A stretch of 64,000 nt of DNA from Natronosporangium hydrolyticum (GTDB lineage: Bacteria > Actinomycetota > Actinomycetes > Mycobacteriales > Micromonosporaceae), in contig NZ_CP070499.1 in assembly GCF_016925615.1 (NCBI RefSeq), positions 2,356,001 through 2,420,000 of the forward strand. The letters are read 5' to 3'. Of this stretch, positions 24,743 to 33,473 are shown piece by piece. The position numbers and the translations under genes are program-made. Position 1 is the stretch's first letter, and the number at the start of each line of letters is the position of its first letter. The notes under the pieces are model-generated. The model saw only the letters and a program-made list of their open reading frames with translations. It was not told the DNA's origin and searched no databases.

Positions 24743-24880
24743 GTCGGTGATGCCGGCCACGATCTGCCGGTCGAGCGGCGGCTACGGCAGTCGGTCGAGC
24801 CGGACGGGCTCAGGTGAGCCTTTCCGGGTGCCCAGGTCGATTTCGACTGCCTTAGCCATCGCTCGTCGTCCGCGCCCTGG

Positions 24881-25333
24881 TCAGCCCTTGACCTCGATGT
24901 GACGCGGCTGGTTGCGGGCGGCCTTGCCGAGCCTTACGGTCAGCACACCGTTGGTCAACGTGGCGTCGAGCTTGTCTGGGTCGATCTCGCCTGGGACGGC
25001 GACGAGGTAATCGAACCGCCCCACGGGCCGGCTCTGGCGGCGTAGTAGTCCGGTGCGTTCCCGCTCCTTGATTTCACCGGTGACCCGTAGTTGGTTCTGG
25101 CGGACCTCGACGTCGATGTCCTCGCGATTCACCCCCGGCAGGTCGAGCTCGACGACGAACTCGTCGTCGGTCTCCTCGATGTCCGCGGCCGCGGTGGTCG
25201 GTACCTCGCCGACTACGCTGCGCATTAGCTGCCCCATCTGGTCGTATAGGCCCTCAAGCTCCGAGAAAGGGTCCCACCGGCGGGCGATAGCGGTCGTGGA
25301 AGGTGGCCTGGACCGGACCGTGGGAAGTGTCAT
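24881..25333 (-). CDS. hsp18: Hsp20/alpha-crystallin small heat-shock protein
   Basis: 150-aa ATP-independent chaperone. N-terminal arm with RWDPFSELEGLYDQM, alpha-crystallin domain about 45-145 with FVVELDLPGVNREDIDVEV, and the conserved GVLTVRLGK motif. It forms oligomers that hold unfolding proteins. Start has GAGAAGGGA upstream. A 7-bp-stem palindrome (25389-25409) lies in the leader region and could be an operator or the end of the LuxR transcript. No HAIR/CIRCE sequence recognised. Confidence 0.9.
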   Translation of the reverse strand: MTLPTVRSRPPSTTAIARRWDPFSELEGLYDQMGQLMRSVVGEVPTTAAADIEETDDEFVVELDLPGVNREDIDVEVRQNQLRVTGEIKERERTGLLRRQSRPVGRFDYLVAVPGEIDPDKLDATLTNGVLTVRLGKAARNQPRHIEVKG

Positions 25334-25388
25334 GACTCATCAGTCCCTTCTCAACCTCGTACCTGTTGCTTCCTTTGTCCGCCTGGCC

Positions 25389-25409
25389 GGGGTGAACAGG
25401 GCTCACCCC
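25389..25409. terminator. Perfect 7-bp inverted repeat between luxR-type gene and hsp20
   Basis: GGGGTGA-N7-TCACCCC. It lies 32 bp downstream of the LuxR-family stop and 56 bp upstream of the hsp20 start, both on the minus strand. There is no T-run, so it may be a GC-type terminator of the first gene or an operator of the second. Confidence 0.4.
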
Positions 25410-25440
25410 ACCTGGGTGAAAACGTTGGCGAGCAGGCAGG

Positions 25441-28101
25441 TCACAGCAGTCGCAGATCGCGGGCCCGGCGGACCGCCTCCCGCCGGCGGGTGGTGCCCAG
25501 CTTGCGGTAGATGTTGCGCAGGTGAGTCTTGACCGTGTTGATGGAAAGATGCAGCTCTCGGGCGATCTCGCCGGTTGACAGGATGCTCTGCAGATACCGC
25601 AACACGGTGAGCTCGCGCTGGGTCAGCGGCTCATCCAGCGCAGGGAAGTCCCCAGGCTGGTCTTCTGGCGGCTGGCTCGCCGCCAGCAGTTCACTGACCA
25701 TCGACCAGTAGGCCGTTCCGGAGTCCAGGTGGCCGGCGAGCAGCGCTCGGGTGTCGGGTCCGGCGCTGGTGAAGGCCCGTCGGAAGCCCTCCGGCTCGGC
25801 CAACCGCAGTACTGCTTCCAGCACCCACGAGCATCGCTGCCGGTCTCCGTGTTGCCGGGCGGCGAGCGCGTGGATGAGACCGGCCTCAATGCGGACCGGC
25901 AGCGGCGTTGTCTCCGCCTGCTCGCCGTCCCAGACCGGTAGGATGCTGGTGGCTCTGCCCGGGTCGCCGTCGTTGAGGTACGAGCGTGCGATAGCGACCC
26001 GGAGCTCGACCTGCGTCGATCCGGTTACTGGCAGCAGTGGTTCCAACAGTTGCTGGACCGCGCCGGTGTCGCCGTGCGCGGTACGCACCTCGGCCTCGGT
26101 GATCGCGAGCCGGTGCCGCACGTGGGGCGACAACGGGCGCTCGGTGAGCACCCGGCGCCCGGCCAGCACCGCTGCGTAGGCCGCCGCCAGGTCACCCCGC
26201 TGCTGGCACAGCTGCCCGCGGACGGCGGCGACAATCGCCGCCAGCTCCGGCTCGATCTCCGGGTCGCACAGGCTCGCCGCCGCCTCCAGGTGTGGCTCCG
26301 CCTCAGCAGGTCGGTCTTGATGGATGTCCACAATCGCCGTAGCGAGGTAGGCGGCGGCGCAGTGGACCCCCTCAGGCTGGCCGGGGCATGGTGGCAGTTC
26401 TAAGGCGACACGGGCGGTGCCAGCTGCGGCCACCAGCTCGCCGCGAAGTGCCCGTACCAGCGCCAGCCGGCTTGAGCAGAGCGCGGGTAGGCAGCTCAGC
26501 CTCGCCCGCTCCGCGCTGGCCATTGCCATGGTCAGGCTCGCCTCGGCCAGATCGAGCTCGCCGGCGTCCAGCTGGGCACGGCCCAGCGCAGCGAGCGCGA
26601 CCGCGCGGGCGCCGACGTCGGCCGGGGAGGTGTCGGTGTCGGCCGGGCGGACCAGCGCGAGCAATTCAGCGGCGGCCGACATCAGCCGTGCCGGGCTACC
26701 GCCGAGCTGGGTACGAGCCAACCGCAGCGCGGCGGCCATGATCGCGAACCGGTCCCGCCGGTCACCCGCCATGAGCGGCTGCTGCCGACCGGCGATCTGG
26801 AGGTAGCCGTCGGCAGCTTCCAGCTCGCGAACTCGCAGGCACTCCGCCGCGTACCCCAGCGCCAGCTCCGGATCGGACTGGACGGCCGCGGCCGGCGGCG
26901 GTCGTGCGAGCGTTCCGCCGCCCGGGTGCTGAACCCGGCACACCAGCTCCCGCCAATGGGTGAGAAACAAGTCGACCGCGCCCGGCCAGTCGTCGGCTGC
27001 CAGCATGTGCGGCAGCGCGTGATCGGGGAGGCCGTTGCCCGCCAACCACCCCGCCGCGCGGTGGTGCAGCTCGGCGCCGAAGCTAGCGCCGTGGCGGCGC
27101 AGTTCACCTGACAAGAACTCCCCGAAGGTGCGGTGGAACCGGTAGGTCGGCGGGTGGGTGGCTCGCGGAATCACGAACGCATTGGTGTGCAACAGTACGG
27201 ACAGCATGTTTTCGCCATCGTCGCGGCCAGTGAGCGCGTCAACGAGGTCACCGCAGAGCCACTCCAGGATCGAGGCACTCACCATCGCATCGCGAATGTC
27301 GGCCGGCTGTGTCGCGAGGACCTCGTCGCTCAAGTAGTCGCCGACCCGCTGGTCATCGCCGCCGAACCCGGTGGCCCCGGCAAGGTCGACACGCTGCCGC
27401 ATTGAAAGCGAGGCGAGTCGCAGCCCTGCTGGCCAGCCCTCCAGGTGATCCGCGAGCGCGGCTACGCGGGTGTCGGGCATGGACAGCCCTTGGTGCGCCA
27501 TGAGCTCCGCGGCCTCGGTCGCGGTGAACCTCAGTTCGGGCATCCGCAACTCGGTCAGCTCCCCGGAAAGCCGCCAGCGGTGAAGCTGCAACACCGGCTC
27601 CGCGCGGGCTCCCAGTACCAGCCGCAACCGGGCGCTTGCGTAACGCAGCAGAACCTCGACATTGTGCAGAACCCGCCGGTCGTGGAGGCAGTCGACGTTG
27701 TCGAGCACCAACACCAGCGGCTCGGGAAGCTGGCTCAGCAAGTCAACAAGTGTGGCCAGCGGCAGGCCGCTCACCGGTGGCCGGTGGGATCCGTCCGGTA
27801 CGAGCCCTCCGCGCGCACTCAAGGTCGAGCTCAGATAGGACCAGAACCATCGGTCGTCGCCGGGTTCGATCGACAGCCAGCAGACCGACTCGCTGCCGGC
27901 CCGAGCCCAGGAGCTGAGGAGCACTGTCTTGCCCCAACCCGCCGGAGCGGCCACTAACGTAACCGGGCGCTGCGCGCCGGCATCGAGCAGCCCGCGCAGC
28001 CGTGGTCTGTCGACAAAACCGTCGGGCAGCTCGGGAACCCTCGACTGGGCCGCTGGCGGTGGAATGCCCCCAGTGGTTGCCTGCGGTTCAGACCCGATCA
28101 C
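25441..28101 (-). CDS. LAL-type (MalT-like) LuxR-family transcriptional activator
   Basis: 886-aa STAND-type regulator. N-terminal ATPase with Walker A APAGWGKT (52-59) and Walker B-like LVLVLDNVD, then a long helical TPR-like region (about 400-800), and a C-terminal LuxR helix-turn-helix (LTQRELTVLRYLQSILSTGE, TVKTHLRNIYRKLG). Length and order match large ATP-binding regulators of the LuxR family. Such proteins switch on operons after binding an inducer and ATP; the inducer is unknown. It lies upstream of, and may control, the hsp20 gene or the divergent DUF1931/thioredoxin genes. Confidence 0.88.
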   Translation of the reverse strand: MIGSEPQATTGGIPPPAAQSRVPELPDGFVDRPRLRGLLDAGAQRPVTLVAAPAGWGKTVLLSSWARAGSESVCWLSIEPGDDRWFWSYLSSTLSARGGLVPDGSHRPPVSGLPLATLVDLLSQLPEPLVLVLDNVDCLHDRRVLHNVEVLLRYASARLRLVLGARAEPVLQLHRWRLSGELTELRMPELRFTATEAAELMAHQGLSMPDTRVAALADHLEGWPAGLRLASLSMRQRVDLAGATGFGGDDQRVGDYLSDEVLATQPADIRDAMVSASILEWLCGDLVDALTGRDDGENMLSVLLHTNAFVIPRATHPPTYRFHRTFGEFLSGELRRHGASFGAELHHRAAGWLAGNGLPDHALPHMLAADDWPGAVDLFLTHWRELVCRVQHPGGGTLARPPPAAAVQSDPELALGYAAECLRVRELEAADGYLQIAGRQQPLMAGDRRDRFAIMAAALRLARTQLGGSPARLMSAAAELLALVRPADTDTSPADVGARAVALAALGRAQLDAGELDLAEASLTMAMASAERARLSCLPALCSSRLALVRALRGELVAAAGTARVALELPPCPGQPEGVHCAAAYLATAIVDIHQDRPAEAEPHLEAAASLCDPEIEPELAAIVAAVRGQLCQQRGDLAAAYAAVLAGRRVLTERPLSPHVRHRLAITEAEVRTAHGDTGAVQQLLEPLLPVTGSTQVELRVAIARSYLNDGDPGRATSILPVWDGEQAETTPLPVRIEAGLIHALAARQHGDRQRCSWVLEAVLRLAEPEGFRRAFTSAGPDTRALLAGHLDSGTAYWSMVSELLAASQPPEDQPGDFPALDEPLTQRELTVLRYLQSILSTGEIARELHLSINTVKTHLRNIYRKLGTTRRREAVRRARDLRLL

Positions 28102-28452
28102 CCCAGCTCGACCCCCTTAGCCGGGCGGGCTAACGAAAAGCTGACGCGGAACGGGCGCAACCGCGATCGGACGGCGCCATGAGCTGCCAGCAACCCGGGA
28201 CCACATCACCATGTGCAGCTCGCCACTGCGAGTCAGCAACGCCGTCAAAGTTACCACTCGCAGTCACCAGAATGCTCAGCGTAGCTAGACTTGAGAACAT
28301 CAGCGTGTGCGGTCGTTCAGCTTGGCAGGATGAGGTCGCCTCACCCTGCTCTCGACCATGGTGGGAAGGCGAGTGGCGGCAGGCGAGCAGGATCTGCGCA
28401 CGTGTTCCTGGCGGTCGCGCGGCCATCACCAACCGCAGGCAAGGAGACGACC
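28102..28452. other. 351-bp intergenic region between divergent genes
   Basis: Separates the minus-strand LuxR regulator from the plus-strand DUF1931 gene. It must hold both promoters. I find no strong -35/-10 pair, no DosR-like palindrome and no coding capacity that looks real. An AAGGAGA ribosome binding site (28441-28447) belongs to the DUF1931 gene. Confidence 0.5.
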
Positions 28453-28902
28453 ATGCCGGTCATGAGCGTGGCTAGGTTTGAAAGATTCTTCCGGCTCGCG
28501 GCGAGCCTTGATGTCGACAAGAGCGACATCAAGCGCTATCAGGACTTCGTCAACCAGAAGATATACGACCTGATGCTCATCGCGCAGGGCACCGCGAAGG
28601 CGAACGGGCGCGACATCATCCTCCCGCGCGACATACCCGTCACCAAAGGGCTCCAGGAGAGTGTCCACGCATTCCGGGAGCTCGACCAGGAGCTCGACCT
28701 GGCGCCGCTGCTGGAGCAGGTGCTCATCCTGCCGCCACTGGACCGGGGTTTGGCCGAGGAAACCCTGGACGGCCTACCCCAGTTGGTCGGAGGGCTCAGC
28801 CTGGCGCTCGCTCGCACTTTCAAGATCATCGACCCAGCACTGAAGAATCCGAACACCCAGGCCTGGGAGCAGGCGTTCGAAATCTTCAACCTCCTGCTCT
28901 AG
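28453..28902 (+). CDS. DUF1931 family histone-fold-like protein
   Basis: 149-aa protein. MSVARFERFFRLAASLDVDKSDIKRYQDF and the repeated strand-helix pattern match DUF1931, whose Aquifex member has a doubled histone-like fold. The role in actinobacteria is not settled; DNA binding has been suggested. In many genomes it lies near small heat-shock and redox genes of dormancy or stress regulons, as here. Start chosen at the ATG after AAGGAGACGACC. Confidence 0.85.
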   Translation: MPVMSVARFERFFRLAASLDVDKSDIKRYQDFVNQKIYDLMLIAQGTAKANGRDIILPRDIPVTKGLQESVHAFRELDQELDLAPLLEQVLILPPLDRGLAEETLDGLPQLVGGLSLALARTFKIIDPALKNPNTQAWEQAFEIFNLLL

Positions 28903-29034
28903 CCCACCGGTACTGATCACCCGGTCAGCCCGGCAGGGTGAGGCCGGGTAACCCGAGCCAGCAAGACGCTGAACCTTGGACGTAAGCGAGGCGGCGGCAG
29001 CAGCCACCGGCTGATCCGATGCGGGGAGAAGATC

Positions 29035-29487
29035 ATGGCCAACCAGATCGTCAGGTGCCCGGCCTGTGGGAGCGCGAACCGGGTGCCGCCGCACGGAGCG
29101 GGCAGCCCGAGCTGCGGCAAGTGCCATACGCCGCTGCCGTGGTTCGCTGAGGCTGACGACGACACGTTCGCCGAGGTGGTCGAGCAGTCTGGGGTACCAG
29201 CGATCGTCGACTTCTGGGCGGCCTGGTGCGGGCCCTGCCGGATGGTGAGCCCGGCGCTGGAGCGGGTGGCGCAGGACCTGTCCGGGGCGGTCAAGCTGGT
29301 CAAGGTCGACGTTGACACGGCGCAGCAGCTGTCACAGCGGTTCGCGATACAGGCCGTACCCACGTTGATGATCGTGAAGGATGGGGAGGTGGTCGCCCGC
29401 CGAGCCGGTGCGGCTCCGGCCGACCAGCTCCGCGGGTGGGTGGAGGAGAACCTGGGACTAGCTCGGGACGAGCGGAGCCGGCCGTGA
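29035..29487 (+). CDS. trxC: Thioredoxin 2-type protein with zinc ribbon
   Basis: 150 aa. N-terminal zinc-ribbon cysteines CPAC (8-11) and CGKC (27-30), then a thioredoxin fold with the active site WCGPC (64-68), the cis-proline block VPTLMI and a C-terminal helix. Reduces cytoplasmic disulfides. Start has GGGGAGAAG upstream. The stop overlaps the next start (GTGA), tying it to the reductase-like fusion. Confidence 0.9.
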   Translation: MANQIVRCPACGSANRVPPHGAGSPSCGKCHTPLPWFAEADDDTFAEVVEQSGVPAIVDFWAAWCGPCRMVSPALERVAQDLSGAVKLVKVDVDTAQQLSQRFAIQAVPTLMIVKDGEVVARRAGAAPADQLRGWVEENLGLARDERSRP

Positions 29488-31160
29488 CCGCCGGCTCGCT
29501 GTTGATCGAGACTGCCGACGCCCATGGGGCATTCCCCCGGCTCGGCCGGGAGCAGCTCGACCTGCTGCACCAGTATGGGCGGCGGCGCCGCACCCAGCCC
29601 GGCGAGGTGCTCGTCAGCGAAGGCGACCGTGACCGCGACTTCCTGGTGGTGCTCTCCGGTATCGCCGCAATCTACGAGGGGTACGGCACCGCCGAGCAGC
29701 GTCTGCTCCGCAGGCACGGTCCGGGACGGTTCCTCGACGAGCTGGGGCTGCTGACCGGGCAGCCGGCGTTGACCTCGGCGGTGGTAGCCCAACCCGGCGA
29801 AGTCTTGGCGGTGCCGGTGCCAGGCCTGCGGGGTGCGGTATCCCGGGACCCCCGGCTCGGCGACCTGATTCTGCGTGCCTTCATGGCCCGCCGGGAGTTG
29901 TCGATCGACCAGCTCACCGGTATCCGGATCATCGGGTCGCGATTCTCGGCCGGCACCCGCCGGTTGCGTGACTTCGCCGCCCGCAACCGGCTGCCGCACA
30001 CCGTGGTCGACCTCGAGGAGGATCGCCACGCCGAGCAGCTGATCCAGCAGCTCGGGGTTTCGCCGGCGGAAACCCCGGTCGTGATCATCCGCGGTGCCGG
30101 GGTCCTGCGCGACCCCAGCAACGCCGAACTGGCGCAGGCGCTCGGCCTGCCACCTGCCGATCCGGCGCAGCCAGCCCGCGAGGTCCAGGACTTGGTGGTA
30201 GTAGGCGCGGGCCCGGGCGGTCTCGGCGCCGCGGTTTACGGCGCCTCAGAAGGGCTGGCAACGGTGGTATTGGACGCGGTGGCCACCGGTGGCCAGGCGG
30301 GCGCCTCGGCCCGGATCGAGAACTTCCTCGGCTTCCCGGCCGGTATCTCCGGAGCGGAGCTGGCGGATCGTGCGGTAGTGCAGGCCCGGCGATTCGGCGC
30401 GGCCATCCGGGTGCCGGTGGAGGCAACCGCGCTGACGCTGGACGAGGGGTATCACATCGTTAGCCTCGACGACGGAAGTCAGCTGCGTACCCGTACCGTC
30501 GTGGTCGCCACCGGCGCCCGGTACCGCAAGCTCGACCTGCCAGACCTGGAGCAGTACGAGGGTACGAGTGTCTACTATGCTGCTACGCTGATGGAGGGCC
30601 GCCTCTGTCACCAGGAGCCGGTGGTAGTGGTCGGCGGAGGTAACTCGGCCGGCCAGGCCGCGATCTTCCTCTCCCGTTACACGCGGTCGGTCCGCCTCCT
30701 GGTGCGGCACCACGACCTGGGCCGGGACATGTCCCGCTACCTGGTCGAGGAAGTCAAGCGGAGCCCTTCGATCGACGTGATGCTCGACACCACGGTACGC
30801 GAGCTGGACGGGGACGACGGCGTCCTGCGAGCGGTCGTAGCCGAGAACCACGATACCGGCGAGCGTTCCCGGGTGCCGGCGACCCGGTTGTTCGTCTTTA
30901 TTGGAGCCGAGCCCCACACCGGCTGGTTGCAGGGCTGTCTGGAGCTGGACGACCAGGGCTACGTACTCACCGGCCAGCAGCTCTCGGCCGCAGCCGGCCG
31001 GCCGGGCTGGTCGGCCCGCGACGTACTGGAGACCAGCGCGCCGGGCGTACTCGCGGTCGGAGACGTCCGAAGCGGATCGGTCAGACGGCTGGCCTCGGCC
31101 GTGGGGGAGGGGGCGATGGCGGTGCGTATGATTCACAAACACCTCGCCGCGACCGAATAG
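29484..31160 (+). CDS. cNMP-binding-domain / thioredoxin-like / thioredoxin-reductase-like fusion flavoprotein
   Basis: 558 aa. (1) Cyclic-nucleotide-binding-type domain about 15-135 (EVLVSEGDRDRDFLVVLSG, GRFLDELGLLTGQ). (2) Thioredoxin/glutaredoxin-like segment about 150-215 without an active-site CxxC. (3) TrxB-like domain: FAD motif VVGAGPGGLGAA, ATGARYRKL, NADPH motif VVGGGNSAGQAA, and closing VLAVGDVR. Where true thioredoxin reductases carry the redox CxxC before the NADPH domain, this protein reads VYYAATLMEGRLCH, so the classical disulfide is missing. This is a known actinobacterial architecture. Coupled to trxC, but electron transfer by the normal mechanism is unlikely; a low-potential or regulated oxidoreductase is possible. 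Confidence 0.85.
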   Translation: MTAGSLLIETADAHGAFPRLGREQLDLLHQYGRRRRTQPGEVLVSEGDRDRDFLVVLSGIAAIYEGYGTAEQRLLRRHGPGRFLDELGLLTGQPALTSAVVAQPGEVLAVPVPGLRGAVSRDPRLGDLILRAFMARRELSIDQLTGIRIIGSRFSAGTRRLRDFAARNRLPHTVVDLEEDRHAEQLIQQLGVSPAETPVVIIRGAGVLRDPSNAELAQALGLPPADPAQPAREVQDLVVVGAGPGGLGAAVYGASEGLATVVLDAVATGGQAGASARIENFLGFPAGISGAELADRAVVQARRFGAAIRVPVEATALTLDEGYHIVSLDDGSQLRTRTVVVATGARYRKLDLPDLEQYEGTSVYYAATLMEGRLCHQEPVVVVGGGNSAGQAAIFLSRYTRSVRLLVRHHDLGRDMSRYLVEEVKRSPSIDVMLDTTVRELDGDDGVLRAVVAENHDTGERSRVPATRLFVFIGAEPHTGWLQGCLELDDQGYVLTGQQLSAAAGRPGWSARDVLETSAPGVLAVGDVRSGSVRRLASAVGEGAMAVRMIHKHLAATE

Positions 31161-31285
31161 TCGGGCGGGGGAACGAACGGTTTGACGATCGGGTGTGGCT
31201 GATCGGTGGCGGCGGCGCTGCCGCACTCCTCTCGGGCGTGGGCGATGGTGTTGATGGAGGATCCCGTCCGCAGTGTCCAAGATCT

Positions 31286-31304
31286 GTCACTCCTATCCTG
31301 TGAC
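31286..31304. promoter_or_regulatory. Inverted repeat upstream of the zinc-motif protein gene
   Basis: GTCAC-N9-GTGAC, with TATCCT inside it as a possible -10 element. It lies about 30 bp before the ATG at 31335, where a promoter with an operator would be. There is no experimental counterpart known to me. Confidence 0.35.
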
Positions 31305-31334
31305 CGGGTCGCATGCAAAAAGTTAAGTTCGACT

Positions 31335-32102
31335 ATGGCCAAGCGGCGGCGGAGCGGCCCGAAATGCAGGGCGGCGACGACAGCGGACAAGCCGTGCCGG
31401 CAGCCCGTTTCGCGGGCGGGACAGCGTTGCCGATGTCACCTCGGACAGCCTGAGTGGATCCCGAAGAAGTTGCGTCCGCGGCAACCCACTCGCCCTCGGT
31501 CCCGCTCGGCGACGGCGCGCCAAGGGCCTCGCCGTCGACCCGAACAGGCCCCGCAAGGTCGGCGACCTGCTCGGCGGGCGGAGGAGCGGCAGCTTCAGCA
31601 GGCGGCGGCAGCGAGCGTGATCCTCTTGCGGGAGGGTGCGCTCACCGCTGTCCCCGATCGGGCCATGGAGTATGTCAGCGAGCAGACATGGGCGCGAATG
31701 ACCCGCCGCTGGAGGGGACGCAACTGCACGGCGCTGGCATACGTGGCACGCGAGATCCTCGACGGCAGGACCCTGCTGCACGGTGGGATTGGCCGCCTGG
31801 TGGCGCACATGGTCGGCATCTTCGAAGCAAACCAACTTGCGAGACAGTTCGCCTACGAGATCTCCAGTCGGGTGCCGCTTCCGATCGTGGATGAGCAGCT
31901 CACGGTCGCCGCGCGTGGCCTGCAGCTCACCGGCATCCTCTTCTGCTGGACGCAGCAGCGGGAGCTGGCAGAGTGCGCCTGCCTCGTCGACCTGGTCAAG
32001 GTCGAAGGCAAGGGGCAGCTCAGGAGCCTGCTGCTCGCCGCCGAGGGCGACTGGGTACAGCTGCGGACCGTACCGGCTGTAGTCGCCGATGACCTGTCCT
32101 GA
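31335..32102 (+). CDS. Hypothetical protein with N-terminal Cys/His cluster
   Basis: 255 aa. The start at 31335 (MAKRRRSGPKC) is preferred; upstream codons look non-coding. The first 35 residues hold C-x8-C-x9-C-x-C-H, the short zinc-binding pattern (CRA.T..G..C........C..H) that occurs at the N-terminus of many phage- and mobile-element-associated proteins. A basic Arg/Gln-rich linker follows to about residue 95, then a helical domain that I do not recognise. Basic, so DNA or RNA contact is possible. It is the first gene of the defence island; a hairpin follows the stop. Confidence 0.6.
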   Translation: MAKRRRSGPKCRAATTADKPCRQPVSRAGQRCRCHLGQPEWIPKKLRPRQPTRPRSRSATARQGPRRRPEQAPQGRRPARRAEERQLQQAAAASVILLREGALTAVPDRAMEYVSEQTWARMTRRWRGRNCTALAYVAREILDGRTLLHGGIGRLVAHMVGIFEANQLARQFAYEISSRVPLPIVDEQLTVAARGLQLTGILFCWTQQRELAECACLVDLVKVEGKGQLRSLLLAAEGDWVQLRTVPAVVADDLS

Positions 32103-32105
32103 CTC

Positions 32106-32166
32106 CGTGTCGCCGGCATTGGTCACGACCAACCTGACCCGAAGTCGATCTTCGGGGTGGGCAGGC
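32106..32166. repeat. Left direct repeat flanking Rpn copy 1
   Basis: About 60 bp matching 33313-33372 at roughly 80% by eye, with one 3-4 bp gap. Shared blocks include CCGGCAT.GGTC and CTGACCCGAAGTCGA followed by CTTCGGGG. The two repeats enclose the damaged Rpn gene. The core of the repeat is the hairpin at 32138-32156. Confidence 0.65.
32138..32156. terminator. Hairpin after the Cys/His protein gene
   Basis: CCCGAAG-TCGAT-CTTCGGG: a 7-bp perfect stem and 5-base loop 36 bp downstream of the stop at 32102. No T-run. Its twin, CCCGAAG-TCGAC-CTTCGGG, lies at 33343-33361 in the other direct repeat. Confidence 0.5.
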
Positions 32167-32266
32167 AAGACTGTTCGACGTCTGAGGCGACCAAGACGTG
32201 CGCCGTAGCCCATGCACCTCTGCATCTAGTCGGCCGGCGGATCGCCGAGACTCGGACGCGGTCGGC

Positions 32267-33201
32267 TCAGCTCGGGTCTAGGACCTGGTCGAGGGTTTCG
32301 GCGGTGAGAGCGCGTGCGGCCCACTCGCGGAGCTGCTCGGGGGAAGCGGTGTAGAAGGCATGGGACACGTCGGGTGGGATCGGGCCGAACTTGGGGGTCA
32401 GCAGCTCTACAAGCATCGCGGCGCGGCCTCGAGCTTCGCCTTCGGCGCGGCCTCGGGCTTCGCCTCGGGCTTCGCCTTCGGCGCGGAGCATCTCCGCGGT
32501 GGTCATGTATGCCTCCTCTGCCTGCGGACCTAGCTGGCTGATCAACTTGTGTACCTGCTCAGCGGGTGCCTCGCCCACCACCTCAATGTATCGCAGCATG
32601 GGGGTGAACTCGTCGAGCCCGCCGGGCCTGGCTAACACCTCCCGCAACTCCTCCACCCAGGGTTGCAGATCTTCCGCCAGCCGAGGGTTACCCGCCGCTA
32701 TCTTCAACAGCAGTAGCGTGACCCGGACCGGTGGGGTCAGCGGTCGGCGGCGCAGTGCCTGCTCGTCGATGCGGGCCAGGTCGTCGAGCAGGAAGCGGAA
32801 CTCGGGCAGGAACTCTCTGGCCGCTTCGGCGGTGTCCGGGTCCAGCTGCACCAGGTCACGCAGCTGGGTGGGGCCGGTCCACCGGCGCCGGTCGTGATGC
32901 ACCACCAGCGGGATAACCGCCGGCAGCCGGGTGGCGTTGGGGTGCTCGCGCAGGTAGTAATCCCAGATCCGGACCATGTACTGCAGCATCCGCCAGCACC
33001 ATCGGTTTCGCTTGCAAGCTTCGCGAAACGGCCATCAACTGGTCGGTGCTGCTCTGGTGCTCGACCAGCACGTAGAGGAACGCTTCGCCGCCGGACGGCT
33101 CGTAGCTCGGAGGCAGCGTTGGCGGGTTCGCCCAGAATCCTTCGGAAGACCGCGTCGTGAGGGCCCGACTTGGGTGGCTCGACCGCCGAGCATACCCGCA
33201 C
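32267..33201 (-). pseudogene. Rpn/YhgA-family PD-(D/E)XK nuclease, copy 1 (broken)
   Basis: Rpn proteins (recombination-promoting nucleases, PF04754 family) nick DNA and stimulate RecA-independent recombination. The C-terminal 240 codons are intact (MLQYMVRIWDYYLREHPNA onward, ending WAARALTAETLDQVLDPS). Compared with copy 2 at 54744-55701, copy 1 has lost about 110 bp after SELRAV, which held the catalytic D...ExQ region start. It also has about 35 extra bases near 33000 that shift the frame, and its start codon is GAG instead of ATG. So this copy is inactive. The last part contains a short Glu/Ala/Arg repeat (EGEARGEARGRAEGEARG) that copy 2 has in shorter form. Confidence 0.8.
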
Positions 33202-33312
33202 CCTGGGAGAGTCGACCGTTACACTGTGGTCTGCGCCAGGGAGCTAGCCGGGCGGTGCGCCGGCCCGGTGGAGCAGTTCTGGCCGCGGGGTGCACCGGGC
33301 CAGGGCATCCCC

Positions 33313-33372
33313 TCGTGTGGCCGGCATCGGTCGCTAGGCTGACCCGAAGTCGACCTTCGGGGGTAGACCTGC
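33313..33372. repeat. Right direct repeat flanking Rpn copy 1
   Basis: Counterpart of 32106-32166. It carries the same CTGACCCGAAGTCGA core and hairpin (33343-33361) and lies about 100 bp upstream of pglW. It may also hold the pglW promoter: a TAGGCT -10-like hexamer is at 33334-33339. Confidence 0.65.
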
Positions 33373-33473
33373 CCAGTTTGTGGTGTAAAAATCGGGTGTG
33401 GTGGTTCGTCACGGGGTAGCGAGAGGTTACGGAAGGTCATCGGGAGGCCAGCCAGTGTCGTGTGTCGTTGTTC

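Noticed and set aside
28130-28432. 100-codon minus-strand frame between the LuxR and DUF1931 genes
   Set aside because: No recognisable domain, no ribosome binding site, and residue usage unlike the neighbours.
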